14,506 nucleotides of DNA, from assembly GCA_027020325.1 (NCBI GenBank), contig JALUVT010000040.1, positions 1 through 14,506 of the forward strand, in the 5' to 3' direction. A program made the translations under genes and the position numbers. Shown piece by piece: positions 1-6,738 of the stretch. The stretch comes from a bacterium (GTDB lineage: Bacteria; Patescibacteriota; 4484-211). Under the pieces are notes generated by a model. It worked only from the letters and a program-made list of their open reading frames with translations. It did no database searches and was not told the origin of the DNA. The first letter of the stretch is position 1. Each line of letters begins with the position of its first letter.

Positions 1-123
1 AAACTTAAACATCAACTTAAAAAATTGTCCGATTATAGCCAATTACGGAAGCTTAGACGACAAATTGCGCAAACTCTTTTTATTTTAGATCAAAAACGAA
101 AGGAGGAAAAATATGCCGCGTAA
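1..123 (+). CDS. rpmC: Ribosomal protein L29, C-terminal part (5' end outside window)
   Basis: An open frame enters from the left edge and ends with TAA at 121-123, giving about 40 residues. It contains the segment [11 protein letters not shown], which matches the conserved second helix of L29, a small two-helix 50S protein near the polypeptide exit tunnel. Its place directly before rpsQ is the standard spc/S10 order, which supports the call more than the short sequence does. The last 11 nt overlap the start of rpsQ in another frame, so the SD of rpsQ (AGGAGG at 101-106) lies inside this gene and the two should be translationally coupled. The N-terminal part is not visible. Confidence 0.8.
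   Translation, partial: KLKHQLKKLSDYSQLRKLRRQIAQTLFILDQKRKEEKYAA
101..106 (+). promoter_or_regulatory. Strong Shine-Dalgarno AGGAGG of rpsQ
   Basis: AGGAGG lies six bases before the ATG at 113, inside the end of rpmC. It fixes the rpsQ start. It is one of very few full-strength SD sites in the window; most internal starts here have none. Confidence 0.85.
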
Positions 124-346
124 AAGATTACAGGGAAAAGTGGTTTCCAATAAAATGGAAAAAACCGTTGTTGTCGAAGTGGTGCGCTTATTCAAGCATC
201 CCCGTTACGAAAAACGGATTCGGCGTAAGAAAAAATTTTATGCTCATAGCGAAGAAAATATTGCCGAGGGGACCAGTGTTGTGATTGAAGAAAGCCGCCC
301 TCTTTCTAAGTTAAAGCGGTGGCGAGTGGTACGAGTATTAAAATAA
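113..346 (+). CDS. rpsQ: 30S ribosomal protein S17
   Basis: The product is 77 residues, slightly short for bacterial S17 (about 80-87). It opens [20 protein letters not shown], the classic start of the S17 OB-fold (G-x-V-V-S-x-K-M-x-K-T), and continues with the [20 protein letters not shown] strand-loop-strand. S17 is a primary 16S rRNA-binding protein of the 30S body. The start is fixed by the AGGAGG six bases upstream and by the family N-terminus. The gene overlaps rpmC by 11 nt and is followed 13 nt later by rplN, which has no SD of its own. Confidence 0.97.
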   Translation: MPRKRLQGKVVSNKMEKTVVVEVVRLFKHPRYEKRIRRKKKFYAHSEENIAEGTSVVIEESRPLSKLKRWRVVRVLK

Positions 347-359
347 AAATTATTAAATT

Positions 360-728
360 ATGATTCAACCACAAAGTTATTTAAAAGTTACCGATAACAG
401 TGGGGCCAAGGAAATTATGTGCCTTTCTATTCCCGGTAGCAGTAAGAAAAAATACGCCGGGATCGGAGATATTATTTCGGCAGTAGTTAAAAAAGCTGCG
501 CCTGATGGGAATGTTAAAGACGGTGATATTGTTCGCGCTCTGATAGTACGGACACGCAAGGAAAAACGACGGCCCGATGGTTCTTATGTTCGTTTTGATG
601 ATAATGCAGCGGTAATTATTGATAAGCGGGGCTATCCAGTCGCAACTCGGATTTTTGGGCCTATTGCACGAGAAATTAAAGATTTAGGTTATGATAAAAT
701 TGCTTCTTTAGCCCAAGAAATTGTTTAA
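360..728 (+). CDS. rplN: 50S ribosomal protein L14
   Basis: The 122-residue product has the exact usual length of L14. It starts MIQPQSYLKVTDNSGAKEI, the family N-terminus (MIQ-x-x-T/S-x-L-x-V-x-DNSGA), and ends with the conserved IFGPIAREIKDLGYDKIASLA segment. L14 is a beta-barrel protein that binds 23S rRNA at the subunit interface, where it contributes to an intersubunit bridge. The start is chosen from the family alignment, because the bases before ATG are A/T only and contain no SD. It sits in normal spc order between rpsQ and rplX, and rplX begins 3 nt after its stop. Confidence 0.98.
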   Translation: MIQPQSYLKVTDNSGAKEIMCLSIPGSSKKKYAGIGDIISAVVKKAAPDGNVKDGDIVRALIVRTRKEKRRPDGSYVRFDDNAAVIIDKRGYPVATRIFGPIAREIKDLGYDKIASLAQEIV

Positions 729-731
729 ACA

Positions 732-1055
732 ATGACGCAACCAAAGATTAAAATTAAAAAAGGTGATAAAGTTGAAGTTATCAGCGGAAAAGACCGCGGG
801 AAACAGGGTGAAGTCGAACGCGTTTTTCCGCGCCAGCGGCGAGTGTTGGTCGCGGGAGTAAACTTGATCAAAAAACATCAGCGGCCGTGGGGCAATCGCG
901 CCGGGGGCATTATTACCGTGCCCCGCCCTTTAGATGTAAGTAAAGTCATGTTGATCTGTCCTCATTGTAAACAAAAAACGCGCGTTGGTTACCGCGGAGA
1001 AAAAAAAGACAAGGTTCGTTTTTGTCGTAAATGTGAGCAGGAGATTAAATCATGA
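732..1055 (+). CDS. rplX: 50S ribosomal protein L24 with C-terminal zinc ribbon
   Basis: The 107-residue product has a KOW motif at about residues 8-34 (KIKKGDKVEVISGKDRGKQG), typical of L24, which starts assembly of the 50S subunit by binding the 5' part of 23S rRNA. The C-terminal third carries CPHC (C76, C79) and CRKC (C98, C101), a four-cysteine zinc ribbon seen in part of the bacterial L24 family. The junction with rplN is TAA-ACA-ATG with no SD. The stop is TGA and overlaps the ATG of rplE in an ATGA arrangement, which implies coupled translation and shows that TGA is a stop in this genome. Confidence 0.97.
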   Translation: MTQPKIKIKKGDKVEVISGKDRGKQGEVERVFPRQRRVLVAGVNLIKKHQRPWGNRAGGIITVPRPLDVSKVMLICPHCKQKTRVGYRGEKKDKVRFCRKCEQEIKS

Positions 1056-1615
1056 GTCGATTGAAAAAAATATTTGAAGAAAAAATAATTCCGGAATTAC
1101 AACAGGAATTGGGATATTCTAATCCCTGGCAAGTACCCCGTTTGCAAAAGGTGGTCTTAAATATTGGAGTAGGTCAAGCTGTTAAAGAAAAAAAGGAGCT
1201 GGAAGAAGCCTGTGAGGATCTGCGTTTAATTGCCGGACAGGAGCCAGTAATTCGGCGCGCCCGCAAATCTGTTGCCGGGTTCTCTTTGCGCCAAGGAATG
1301 CCGATTGGTTGTATGGTAACCTTACGGGGGCGGCGAATGTACGAATTTTTGGATAAGCTCTTTAATATTGTTTTGCCGCGCACCCGCGATTTTCAAGGAT
1401 TGGATTTAAAAGGTTTTGACGGGCACGGGAATTATTCTTTGGGACTTGAGGAACAGCTTGTTTTTCCGGAAATTGACCCTCATCAGACGCGAAAAATTCG
1501 CGGATTACAAGTTACAATTGTTACCTCTTCTCTTAATGATAAAGAAGCAGAATTATTGTTGCGCAAACTGGGCTGTCCCTTAAAACCGCGTCCTTTAGTT
1601 GACGCTAAAGAGTAA
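1052..1615 (+). CDS. rplE: 50S ribosomal protein L5
   Basis: The product is 187 residues (family about 180). Recognisable L5 segments are NPWQVPRLQKVVLNIGVG near residue 24, the block around RRARKSVAGFSLRQGMPIG, VTLRGRRMYEFLDKL, and FPEIDPHQTRKIRGLQVTIVT near the C-terminus. L5 binds 5S rRNA and delivers it with L18 to the central protuberance of the 50S subunit. An AGGAG at 1039-1043, eight bases before ATG, supports the start, which also overlaps the TGA of rplX. The stop lies nine nt before rpsN. Confidence 0.98.
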   Translation: MSRLKKIFEEKIIPELQQELGYSNPWQVPRLQKVVLNIGVGQAVKEKKELEEACEDLRLIAGQEPVIRRARKSVAGFSLRQGMPIGCMVTLRGRRMYEFLDKLFNIVLPRTRDFQGLDLKGFDGHGNYSLGLEEQLVFPEIDPHQTRKIRGLQVTIVTSSLNDKEAELLLRKLGCPLKPRPLVDAKE

Positions 1616-1624
1616 GATAATATT

Positions 1625-1810
1625 ATGCCGCAAAAATCTTGGATTTTAAGAGCTAAACGCAAACCAAAGTACCGTACCCGGGCCTATAATCGCTGCTTTT
1701 TGTGCGGGCGCCCGCGTTCTTATTTGCGTAAATTCAAAATGTGTCGAATTTGTTTTCGGGAACATGCCCTGCGGGGAGAGTTGCCGGGGGTACAAAAAAG
1801 TAGTTGGTAA
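1625..1810 (+). CDS. rpsN: 30S ribosomal protein S14, zinc-binding (type Z)
   Basis: This is the short 61-residue form of S14. It has two CxxC pairs, CFLC (C24, C27) and CRIC (C40, C43), that form a structural zinc site. The C-terminus includes [26 protein letters not shown] sequence, which is diagnostic for the family (usual ending G-x-x-P-G-x-x-K-x-S-W). S14 assembles late into the 30S head. Lack of the long zinc-free form here means that S14 supply depends on zinc unless a second copy exists elsewhere. It follows rplE by nine nt and precedes rpsH by two. Confidence 0.98.
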   Translation: MPQKSWILRAKRKPKYRTRAYNRCFLCGRPRSYLRKFKMCRICFREHALRGELPGVQKSSW

Positions 1811-1812
1811 AA

Positions 1813-2205
1813 ATGGTTTTAATTACTGATCCTGTTGGCGACACCATTATTAGGATTAAAAATGCCTACCTCGTGGGTAAAAGAGAGGTTTGGATTCCTC
1901 ATTCTAAACTCGCGGAGGCAATTGTAAGGGTTTTGCAGAATTATAATTTTATTGAAGATTTTCAAATTAAAAAAAATGGCCGTGATTTTTTGGTTGTTTT
2001 TCTTTATGAAAAAAGCAAAAAGGCTTTTACTGATGCGCGGCAGATTTCTAAACCCGGTTGTCGTAAATATGTCAGGGTTAAAGATATTCCCTATGTCCGC
2101 GACGGCTATGGAATTTGTATTCTTTCAACTCCCCAGGGAATAATGAGCGGACGCGAAGCTCGACAGCGTAACCTGGGAGGAGAATTATTATTAGAAGTTT
2201 GGTAA
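1813..2205 (+). CDS. rpsH: 30S ribosomal protein S8
   Basis: The 130-residue product matches the usual length of S8. It begins MVLITDPVGDTIIRIKNAYL, the standard N-terminus (T-D-P-x-x-D-x-x-x-R-I-x-N-A), and ends with STPQGIMSGREARQRNLGGE, the family C-terminal signature (STs/p-x-G-x-M-t-x-x-E-A-R). S8 binds 16S rRNA helix 21 and in many bacteria represses the spc operon by binding its mRNA. I start at the ATG at 1813. A TTG at 1804 would add three residues and overlap rpsN, but does not fit the family better. The stop TAA directly abuts the ATG of rplF. Confidence 0.96.
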   Translation: MVLITDPVGDTIIRIKNAYLVGKREVWIPHSKLAEAIVRVLQNYNFIEDFQIKKNGRDFLVVFLYEKSKKAFTDARQISKPGCRKYVRVKDIPYVRDGYGICILSTPQGIMSGREARQRNLGGELLLEVW

Positions 2206-2754
2206 ATGTCACGTATTGGTAAACAACCCATTCCTCTTCCCGAAAAAGTGGCGGTCAAAATTGATCCGCAGAACCAAGTTTTGGTCGAGGGCCCGCAAGG
2301 AAGATTAAAATTTAATCTTCCTTTGGTTTTGGAATTAGAAATGAAGGATAATCTTTTATTGGTTAAGCCGCGTGATGAAACACGGACAACTCGCGCCCTG
2401 CATGGAACTTGGCGGGCGTTATTGGCTAATGCTGTAAAGGGGGTTAGTCAGGGCTATGAAAAAGTTTTAGAATTAGTTGGCTTAGGGTATCGGGCTGAAG
2501 TTAAAGAAGGACAATTAATTCTTCAAGTCGGATTTTCCCATCCCGTTAAAATGAGAATTCCCGCTGATTTGGAGGTTAGAGCGGAAAAAACGAAAATTTT
2601 TATTCGGGGAATTGATAAGCAAAGGGTCGGGGAATTTGCGGCCCAAGTCCGTCGGGTGCGCAAACCCGAACCTTACAAAGGAACGGGAATTCGTTATCAA
2701 GGAGAAATTATCCGCCGCAAGCCGGGCAAGGCGGCCAAAGGAGCTGGAGCTTAA
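2206..2754 (+). CDS. rplF: 50S ribosomal protein L6
   Basis: The 182-residue product has the normal length. It begins [15 protein letters not shown], the canonical L6 N-terminus, contains the middle block [18 protein letters not shown], and has the signature [20 protein letters not shown] near residues 160-178. L6 consists of two related alpha-beta domains and sits at the base of the L7/L12 stalk near the factor-binding site. The ATG follows the rpsH stop with no spacer. The nearest purine-rich block (GGGAGGAG around 2175) is too far away to be its SD, so translation is probably coupled to rpsH. Confidence 0.98.
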   Translation: MSRIGKQPIPLPEKVAVKIDPQNQVLVEGPQGRLKFNLPLVLELEMKDNLLLVKPRDETRTTRALHGTWRALLANAVKGVSQGYEKVLELVGLGYRAEVKEGQLILQVGFSHPVKMRIPADLEVRAEKTKIFIRGIDKQRVGEFAAQVRRVRKPEPYKGTGIRYQGEIIRRKPGKAAKGAGA

Positions 2755-2761
2755 TTTTAAG

Positions 2762-3145
2762 ATGAGTAAACGAACAAAGTTGACTAAAATTCTTCGGCGT
2801 AAAAAGGCAATGCGTCAGCGTCGTCAGCGCCGTGTTCGCTTAAAACTTAAAGAAAAGAGGCGTCTGCGCCTGAGTGTTTTTCGCTCTCTTAAACATATCT
2901 ACGCCCAAATTATTGATGATCAGGCCGGGCAGACCCTGGTTTCTTTTTCGGACTTAAATCTTTCGGCAGAAGAAAAAAAGAATAAAAATAAAACCGCCAT
3001 TGCCTTTTTAGTCGGGCAACATCTTGCGGCAAAGGCACAGGAAAAAGAGATAACGACGGTTGTTTTTGACCGTGGCTGTTACCGCTACCACGGACGGGTG
3101 AAAGCCCTTGCTGAAGGCGCACGCAGTGGAGGGTTGCGATTTTAG
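2762..3145 (+). CDS. rplR: 50S ribosomal protein L18
   Basis: From ATG 2762 the product is 127 residues. The open frame extends further upstream inside rplF, but the family start [17 protein letters not shown] and the length favour 2762. Signatures are [19 protein letters not shown] (residues about 38-56) and [20 protein letters not shown] near the end, which is the 5S rRNA-binding C-terminal part. L18 binds 5S rRNA together with L5. The N-terminal 35 residues are unusually rich in Arg and Lys. A GGAG at 2746-2749 with a 12-nt spacer is a possible weak SD. Confidence 0.96.
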   Translation: MSKRTKLTKILRRKKAMRQRRQRRVRLKLKEKRRLRLSVFRSLKHIYAQIIDDQAGQTLVSFSDLNLSAEEKKNKNKTAIAFLVGQHLAAKAQEKEITTVVFDRGCYRYHGRVKALAEGARSGGLRF

Positions 3146-3159
3146 TTTATTATTAAAAC

Positions 3160-3642
3160 ATGGCTGAACGGAATGATTTTTTACAAAAAGTTGTCGAAAT
3201 AAAACGGGTTTCCAAGAAAACTGAAGGCGGGAATCGTTTAAGTTTTACTTGTCTGGCAGTAGTGGGCGATGGCCAAGGCCAGGTTGGAGCGGCTTTATGC
3301 CGGGCTCCTGATGTTTATTCAGCGGTTCGCAAGGCCTCGCGTAAAGCGCGGGAAAAAATGATTCGGGTTCCTTTAGTTGGAGAACATCAGACCATTCCCC
3401 ACCGCATTGAATTACGACGGGGCGCGGTTCATGTTTTGCTTAAACCAGCCCCTCCTGGCACGGGTCTAATTATTGGAGGAGCGATGCGGGCAGTAGCGGA
3501 AGCGGCAGGGATTAAAAATTTGGTCGGGAAAAATTTGGGGACACGCAATAAAAAAAATACAGTTGATGCGACGCTTAAAGCATTGCAATTATTAAATCAA
3601 CCTAATAAACAGCGGCGTCGCCGAGTAAAGAAAAAAGATTAA
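3160..3642 (+). CDS. rpsE: 30S ribosomal protein S5
   Basis: The 160-residue product has the dsRNA-binding-like N-domain (LSFTCLAVVGDGQGQVGAAL) and the C-terminal block GTGLIIGGAMRAVAEAAGIKN followed by LGTRNKKNTVDATLKAL, both diagnostic for S5. S5 lies at the mRNA entry channel of the 30S subunit and affects decoding accuracy. It starts 14 nt after rplR with no SD (upstream bases are TTATTAAAAC). In most bacteria rpmD (L30) would follow; here rplO follows after seven bases. The C-terminus ends in a basic tail (KQRRRRVKKKD). Confidence 0.98.
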   Translation: MAERNDFLQKVVEIKRVSKKTEGGNRLSFTCLAVVGDGQGQVGAALCRAPDVYSAVRKASRKAREKMIRVPLVGEHQTIPHRIELRRGAVHVLLKPAPPGTGLIIGGAMRAVAEAAGIKNLVGKNLGTRNKKNTVDATLKALQLLNQPNKQRRRRVKKKD

Positions 3643-3649
3643 ATTAATC

Positions 3650-4084
3650 ATGTTTCTTCATCAATTACCTCCCATTGTTCATCGTCGCTCGAAGAGGGTT
3701 GGCCGAGGTCGCGGTAGTGGCAAAGGAAAAACCTCGGGGCGGGGAATGAAAGGCCAAAAAGCCCGTTCCAAGGTTAAACTTGGCTTTGAAGGAGGGCAAT
3801 TAAAACTAATCAAACGCCTCCCCTTTCTCCGCGGGAAAGGCTTCAAAAGTCATCGCCCCAAGCCTTTGGGAGTTGATCTGGCGCGCTTGAATGTTTTCCG
3901 TGCCGGAAGCAGGGTTTCTCCCGCGGATCTAAAAGAAAAGGGAATTGTCAAAAAAGTACCCGCGGCGGGAATTAAGCTTTTGGCTAAAGGAGAATTAAAG
4001 AAAAAGTTACATTTGCGGGGTTTTCTTTTTAGCCGCAATGCTCGCGCCCAAGTAGAAAAACTTGGTGGTATAATAGACGAGTAA
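3650..4084 (+). CDS. rplO: 50S ribosomal protein L15
   Basis: The 144-residue product has the usual L15 layout: a Gly/Arg/Lys-rich extended N-terminal tail (residues about 17-39, with GRGRGSGKG and SGRGMKGQKAR) followed by the globular domain with FEGGQLKLIKRLPFLRGKGF. L15 is a late-assembling 50S protein whose tail threads into 23S rRNA. It follows rpsE by seven bases, the position normally occupied by rpmD, and precedes secY by ten, as in the standard operon. No SD is visible. The extreme 3' end of the gene contains TGGTATAAT, a possible internal promoter element. Confidence 0.97.
   Translation: MFLHQLPPIVHRRSKRVGRGRGSGKGKTSGRGMKGQKARSKVKLGFEGGQLKLIKRLPFLRGKGFKSHRPKPLGVDLARLNVFRAGSRVSPADLKEKGIVKKVPAAGIKLLAKGELKKKLHLRGFLFSRNARAQVEKLGGIIDE
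4066..4074 (+). promoter_or_regulatory. Possible internal extended -10 promoter before secY
   Basis: TGGTATAAT lies in the last codons of rplO and fits the extended -10 consensus TGnTATAAT exactly. Transcription would start near 4081, about 14 nt before the secY ATG. No good -35 is visible 16-18 nt upstream, but extended -10 promoters can work without one. The match could be chance within coding sequence (G-G-I-I-D). Confidence 0.3.
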
Positions 4085-4094
4085 TCAACCCGCA

Positions 4095-5369
4095 ATGGGA
4101 AATTTTTGGCGATCGGTCTGGCGTAATCCGGAAATTAAGCAAAAACTTCTTTTTACCCTTTTTATTTTGACGGTTTTTCGTCTCTTGGCTCATATTCCCC
4201 TTCCCGGAGTAAATTTGAATGCTTTTCGGCTTCTTTTTGCCCAAAGTGAATTTCTCAACCTACTGAACCTTTTTTCCGGCGGAGCATTAAGTAATTTCTC
4301 GATTATTGCCTTGGGCTTAAATCCTTATATTAATGCTTCAATTGTTTTGCAGTTACTAACAATGGTTATTCCTTCCTTGGAGCGTTTAAGTAAAGAAGGT
4401 AAGGAAGGGCAGCGAAAAATTAACCAATACACCCGCATTTTAAGTGTTCCCCTTGCCTTAATCCAGGCAATTGGGATGTATTTCTTGCTCCGTAATCAAG
4501 GAATAATTGGTGAATTGAGTTGGCCGCAATTACTTTTAATGCTTACTTCACTGGTTAGCGGCAGTATTTTATTGGTCTGGCTGGGAGAGCAAATTAACCT
4601 TTATGGTTTGGGAAATGGAATTTCAATCTTAATTTTTGCCGGGGTTCTTTCGGGGATGACCGTTTCTTTTGTCCGTACTTTATTAGCCCAAACAGGACAG
4701 AGCGCCCTGCATTTACTCACTTTTGTCCTTATGGTTATTGGTGTTATCGGCGGCATTATTATAATTAACGAAGCTCAAAGAGAAATCCCCATCCAGTATG
4801 CTCAACGGGGCCAAGGAAGACGAGGTTATGGCGGATTAAAGACGCATCTGCCGCTGCGTCTTAATCAGGCCGGGGTAATGCCGATTATTTTTGCTCTTTC
4901 TCTGCTTTTATTACCGAGTATGTTGGCCAATTTTTTGACCAACCTCCCCTGGCCCTTTATTACCCGCAGTGCCCAATTTTTGATTGAATTATTAAATAAT
5001 CAACTTATTTACGGTTTATTTTATTTTCTTCTGGTTGTCGGGTTTACTTATTTTTATACCGCAATTCAATTTAATCCGCATGATGTGGCCGAGAATTTAC
5101 AAAAACAGGGTGGTTTTATCCCCGGAATCCGCCCCGGGCGGGCTACGGTAAAATTTCTTAATCAGGTCCTCAGCCGCATTACTTTGGTTGGAGCTGTTTT
5201 TTTGGGTTTGGTCGCGATTTTGCCGCTTTTAACTCCTCGCCTGACTGGTGTTACAACTTTTCAATTGGGAGGAACGGGAATTTTGATTGTTGTTTCGGTG
5301 ATTATCGAAACAGCCAAACAATTAGAATCAATGCTCGTAATGCGCGATTACGAGGGTTTTTTAAAATAA
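4095..5369 (+). CDS. secY: Preprotein translocase subunit SecY
   Basis: The 424-residue product is a ten-helix membrane protein of normal SecY length (about 430). It forms the channel of the Sec translocon with SecE (not in the window). Visible family features are FRLLAHIPLPGVN after helix 1, the region ALGLNPYINASIVLQLLTMVIPSL, the cytosolic loop with LPLRLNQAGVMPIIFALSLL, the HDVAENLQKQGGFIPGIRPG block before the last helices, and the C-tail MRDYEGFLK. Position after rplO and before adk is canonical. No SD precedes the ATG; expression may come by read-through of the spc operon or from the possible promoter at 4066. Confidence 0.98.
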   Translation: MGNFWRSVWRNPEIKQKLLFTLFILTVFRLLAHIPLPGVNLNAFRLLFAQSEFLNLLNLFSGGALSNFSIIALGLNPYINASIVLQLLTMVIPSLERLSKEGKEGQRKINQYTRILSVPLALIQAIGMYFLLRNQGIIGELSWPQLLLMLTSLVSGSILLVWLGEQINLYGLGNGISILIFAGVLSGMTVSFVRTLLAQTGQSALHLLTFVLMVIGVIGGIIIINEAQREIPIQYAQRGQGRRGYGGLKTHLPLRLNQAGVMPIIFALSLLLLPSMLANFLTNLPWPFITRSAQFLIELLNNQLIYGLFYFLLVVGFTYFYTAIQFNPHDVAENLQKQGGFIPGIRPGRATVKFLNQVLSRITLVGAVFLGLVAILPLLTPRLTGVTTFQLGGTGILIVVSVIIETAKQLESMLVMRDYEGFLK

Positions 5370-5373
5370 ATTG

Positions 5374-5970
5374 ATGAAGATTACGATCTTAGGCCCGCAG
5401 GCTTCGGGAAAATCAACCCAGGCCGAAATTTTGGCGCAGCGCTTAGGATATTTGTGGGTCTCCCCAGGTAAAATTCTGCGCCGGGCCTACCAAGAAAAAA
5501 CGCCCTGGGGATTAAAAGCGGCTTCCTTTTGGCTTCAAGGAGAGTTGGTGCCGGATCAACTTTTACACCAAATTATTGAATTTTGGTTGAAAAAAAGAGG
5601 TTATAAAAAAGGCGATGGAGTTGTAATTGAGGGTTACCCGCGTGATTTAAATCAGCTTCACTCCCCTTATTATCGTCAACTTTGGGGGGAGATGGATTTA
5701 GCAATTTTCCTTTTTCTTTCCCGTCGGCAAATTATGCAACGCCTAGAAAAAAGAAAACGCCTCGAGCACCGTCTTGATGAAAAACCAAGTGTTATTGCGC
5801 GGCGTTTGGCAATTTATGAAGCCAATATTAGCCCTATTTTAGAATATTACCGGGAAATGAAAATTTTGCACGAGCTTGATGGTAGCCCGGGAATTGAAGA
5901 GGTGGCGGAAGCAATTTGGCAAATCGTTACCGAATACCGCCAAAAAAGAGGTGAAAAAAAGAAAAAATAA
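5374..5970 (+). CDS. adk: Adenylate kinase (short-LID form)
   Basis: The 198-residue product is a P-loop nucleoside monophosphate kinase that converts AMP plus ATP into two ADP. The P-loop is GPQASGKST (residues 7-15); most Adks read GxPGxGKGT, so the Ser at the G/S position and the Q-A pair are variants. R36/R37, the EGYPRD motif (86-91), R123, R133 and R143/R144 line up with the substrate-binding arginines of the family. The LID is short, with no CxxC zinc module. I chose ATG 5374 over the in-frame TTG 5371 just before it. The gene lies four nt after secY and its 3' end overlaps map by 20 nt. A UMP/CMP-kinase-like specificity cannot be excluded, but the secY-adk-map context favours Adk. Confidence 0.9.
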   Translation: MKITILGPQASGKSTQAEILAQRLGYLWVSPGKILRRAYQEKTPWGLKAASFWLQGELVPDQLLHQIIEFWLKKRGYKKGDGVVIEGYPRDLNQLHSPYYRQLWGEMDLAIFLFLSRRQIMQRLEKRKRLEHRLDEKPSVIARRLAIYEANISPILEYYREMKILHELDGSPGIEEVAEAIWQIVTEYRQKRGEKKKK

Positions 5971-6718
5971 AAAAATTATTTTAAGTTCAAAAGAACAGGA
6001 AAGCCTAAAAAAAGGTGGTGCTATTGCCGCTGAACTAAAAAGAATATTGCGGCAACGGGTTAAGCCGGGGATAAAGACCAAAGAGCTTGATCAACTTGCG
6101 GAGAAATTTTTCCGGGATCAAGGTGTTAGCGCAGCTTTTAAGGGCTACCGTGGTTATCCGGCCACGATTATTACCGCGGTGAATGAAGAAGTTATTCACG
6201 CTCTTCCCGGAGAGCGAATTTTAAGGGAAGGCGATTTATTAAGTATTGATTTAGGGCTTATTTATCAAGGAATTTACCTCGACACCGCTCTGACAATGAT
6301 TGTGGGCAAAGATCTTTATCAACAGCAGGCTTTTTGTCAACAGGGGCAGCGAGCCTTAGAAGAAGCCTTGGCGCAATGCCGCCCCGGGCAACATGTCGGT
6401 GATATTAGCGCGGCGATGCAACGGATTATTGAAAATGCAGGCTGGTCCGTGGTGCGTGATTATACCGGACATGGGATTGGCCCGGAGCTTCATCTGCCCC
6501 CGGCAATTCCCTGTTTCGGCAAACCGGGGCGGGGGCAACAATTACAAGTAGGACAGGCTTTAGCGGTGGAAGTGATGTACACTGAAGGTAGTCCTGAATT
6601 GGAAACTGCGGAAGACGGCTGGACGGTACGGACGCAAGATAGATCTAGGGCTGGACATTTTGAGGAAACAGTGTTAGTGACAGAGCAAGGTCCTTTGATT
6701 GTGACCAAGATGAGATAA
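5951..6718 (+). CDS. map: Methionine aminopeptidase, type I
   Basis: From GTG 5951 the product is 255 residues, the normal bacterial type I length. It removes the N-terminal Met from nascent proteins. All catalytic positions are visible: H83 (EEVIHALPG), metal ligands D100 and D111 (SIDLGLIYQGIYLDTA), H174 (YTGHGIG), E207 (AVEVMY) and E238 (HFEETV). The usual E-P after the fourth ligand is E-V, and the usual E-H in the last motif is E-E. The GTG start overlaps adk by 20 nt. Upstream in-frame starts exist (TTG 5876, ATG 5879), but the extra residues would lie inside adk and do not resemble the family. This is the last gene of the spc-type cluster here. Confidence 0.94.
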   Translation: MKKRKNKKIILSSKEQESLKKGGAIAAELKRILRQRVKPGIKTKELDQLAEKFFRDQGVSAAFKGYRGYPATIITAVNEEVIHALPGERILREGDLLSIDLGLIYQGIYLDTALTMIVGKDLYQQQAFCQQGQRALEEALAQCRPGQHVGDISAAMQRIIENAGWSVVRDYTGHGIGPELHLPPAIPCFGKPGRGQQLQVGQALAVEVMYTEGSPELETAEDGWTVRTQDRSRAGHFEETVLVTEQGPLIVTKMR

Positions 6719-6738
6719 ATATGATTGGAAGCCTAAAT

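Noticed and set aside
2612-2761. Upstream extension of rplR into rplF
   Set aside because: The extra 50 residues are a shadow of rplF and do not match L18; ATG 2762 gives the normal family start.
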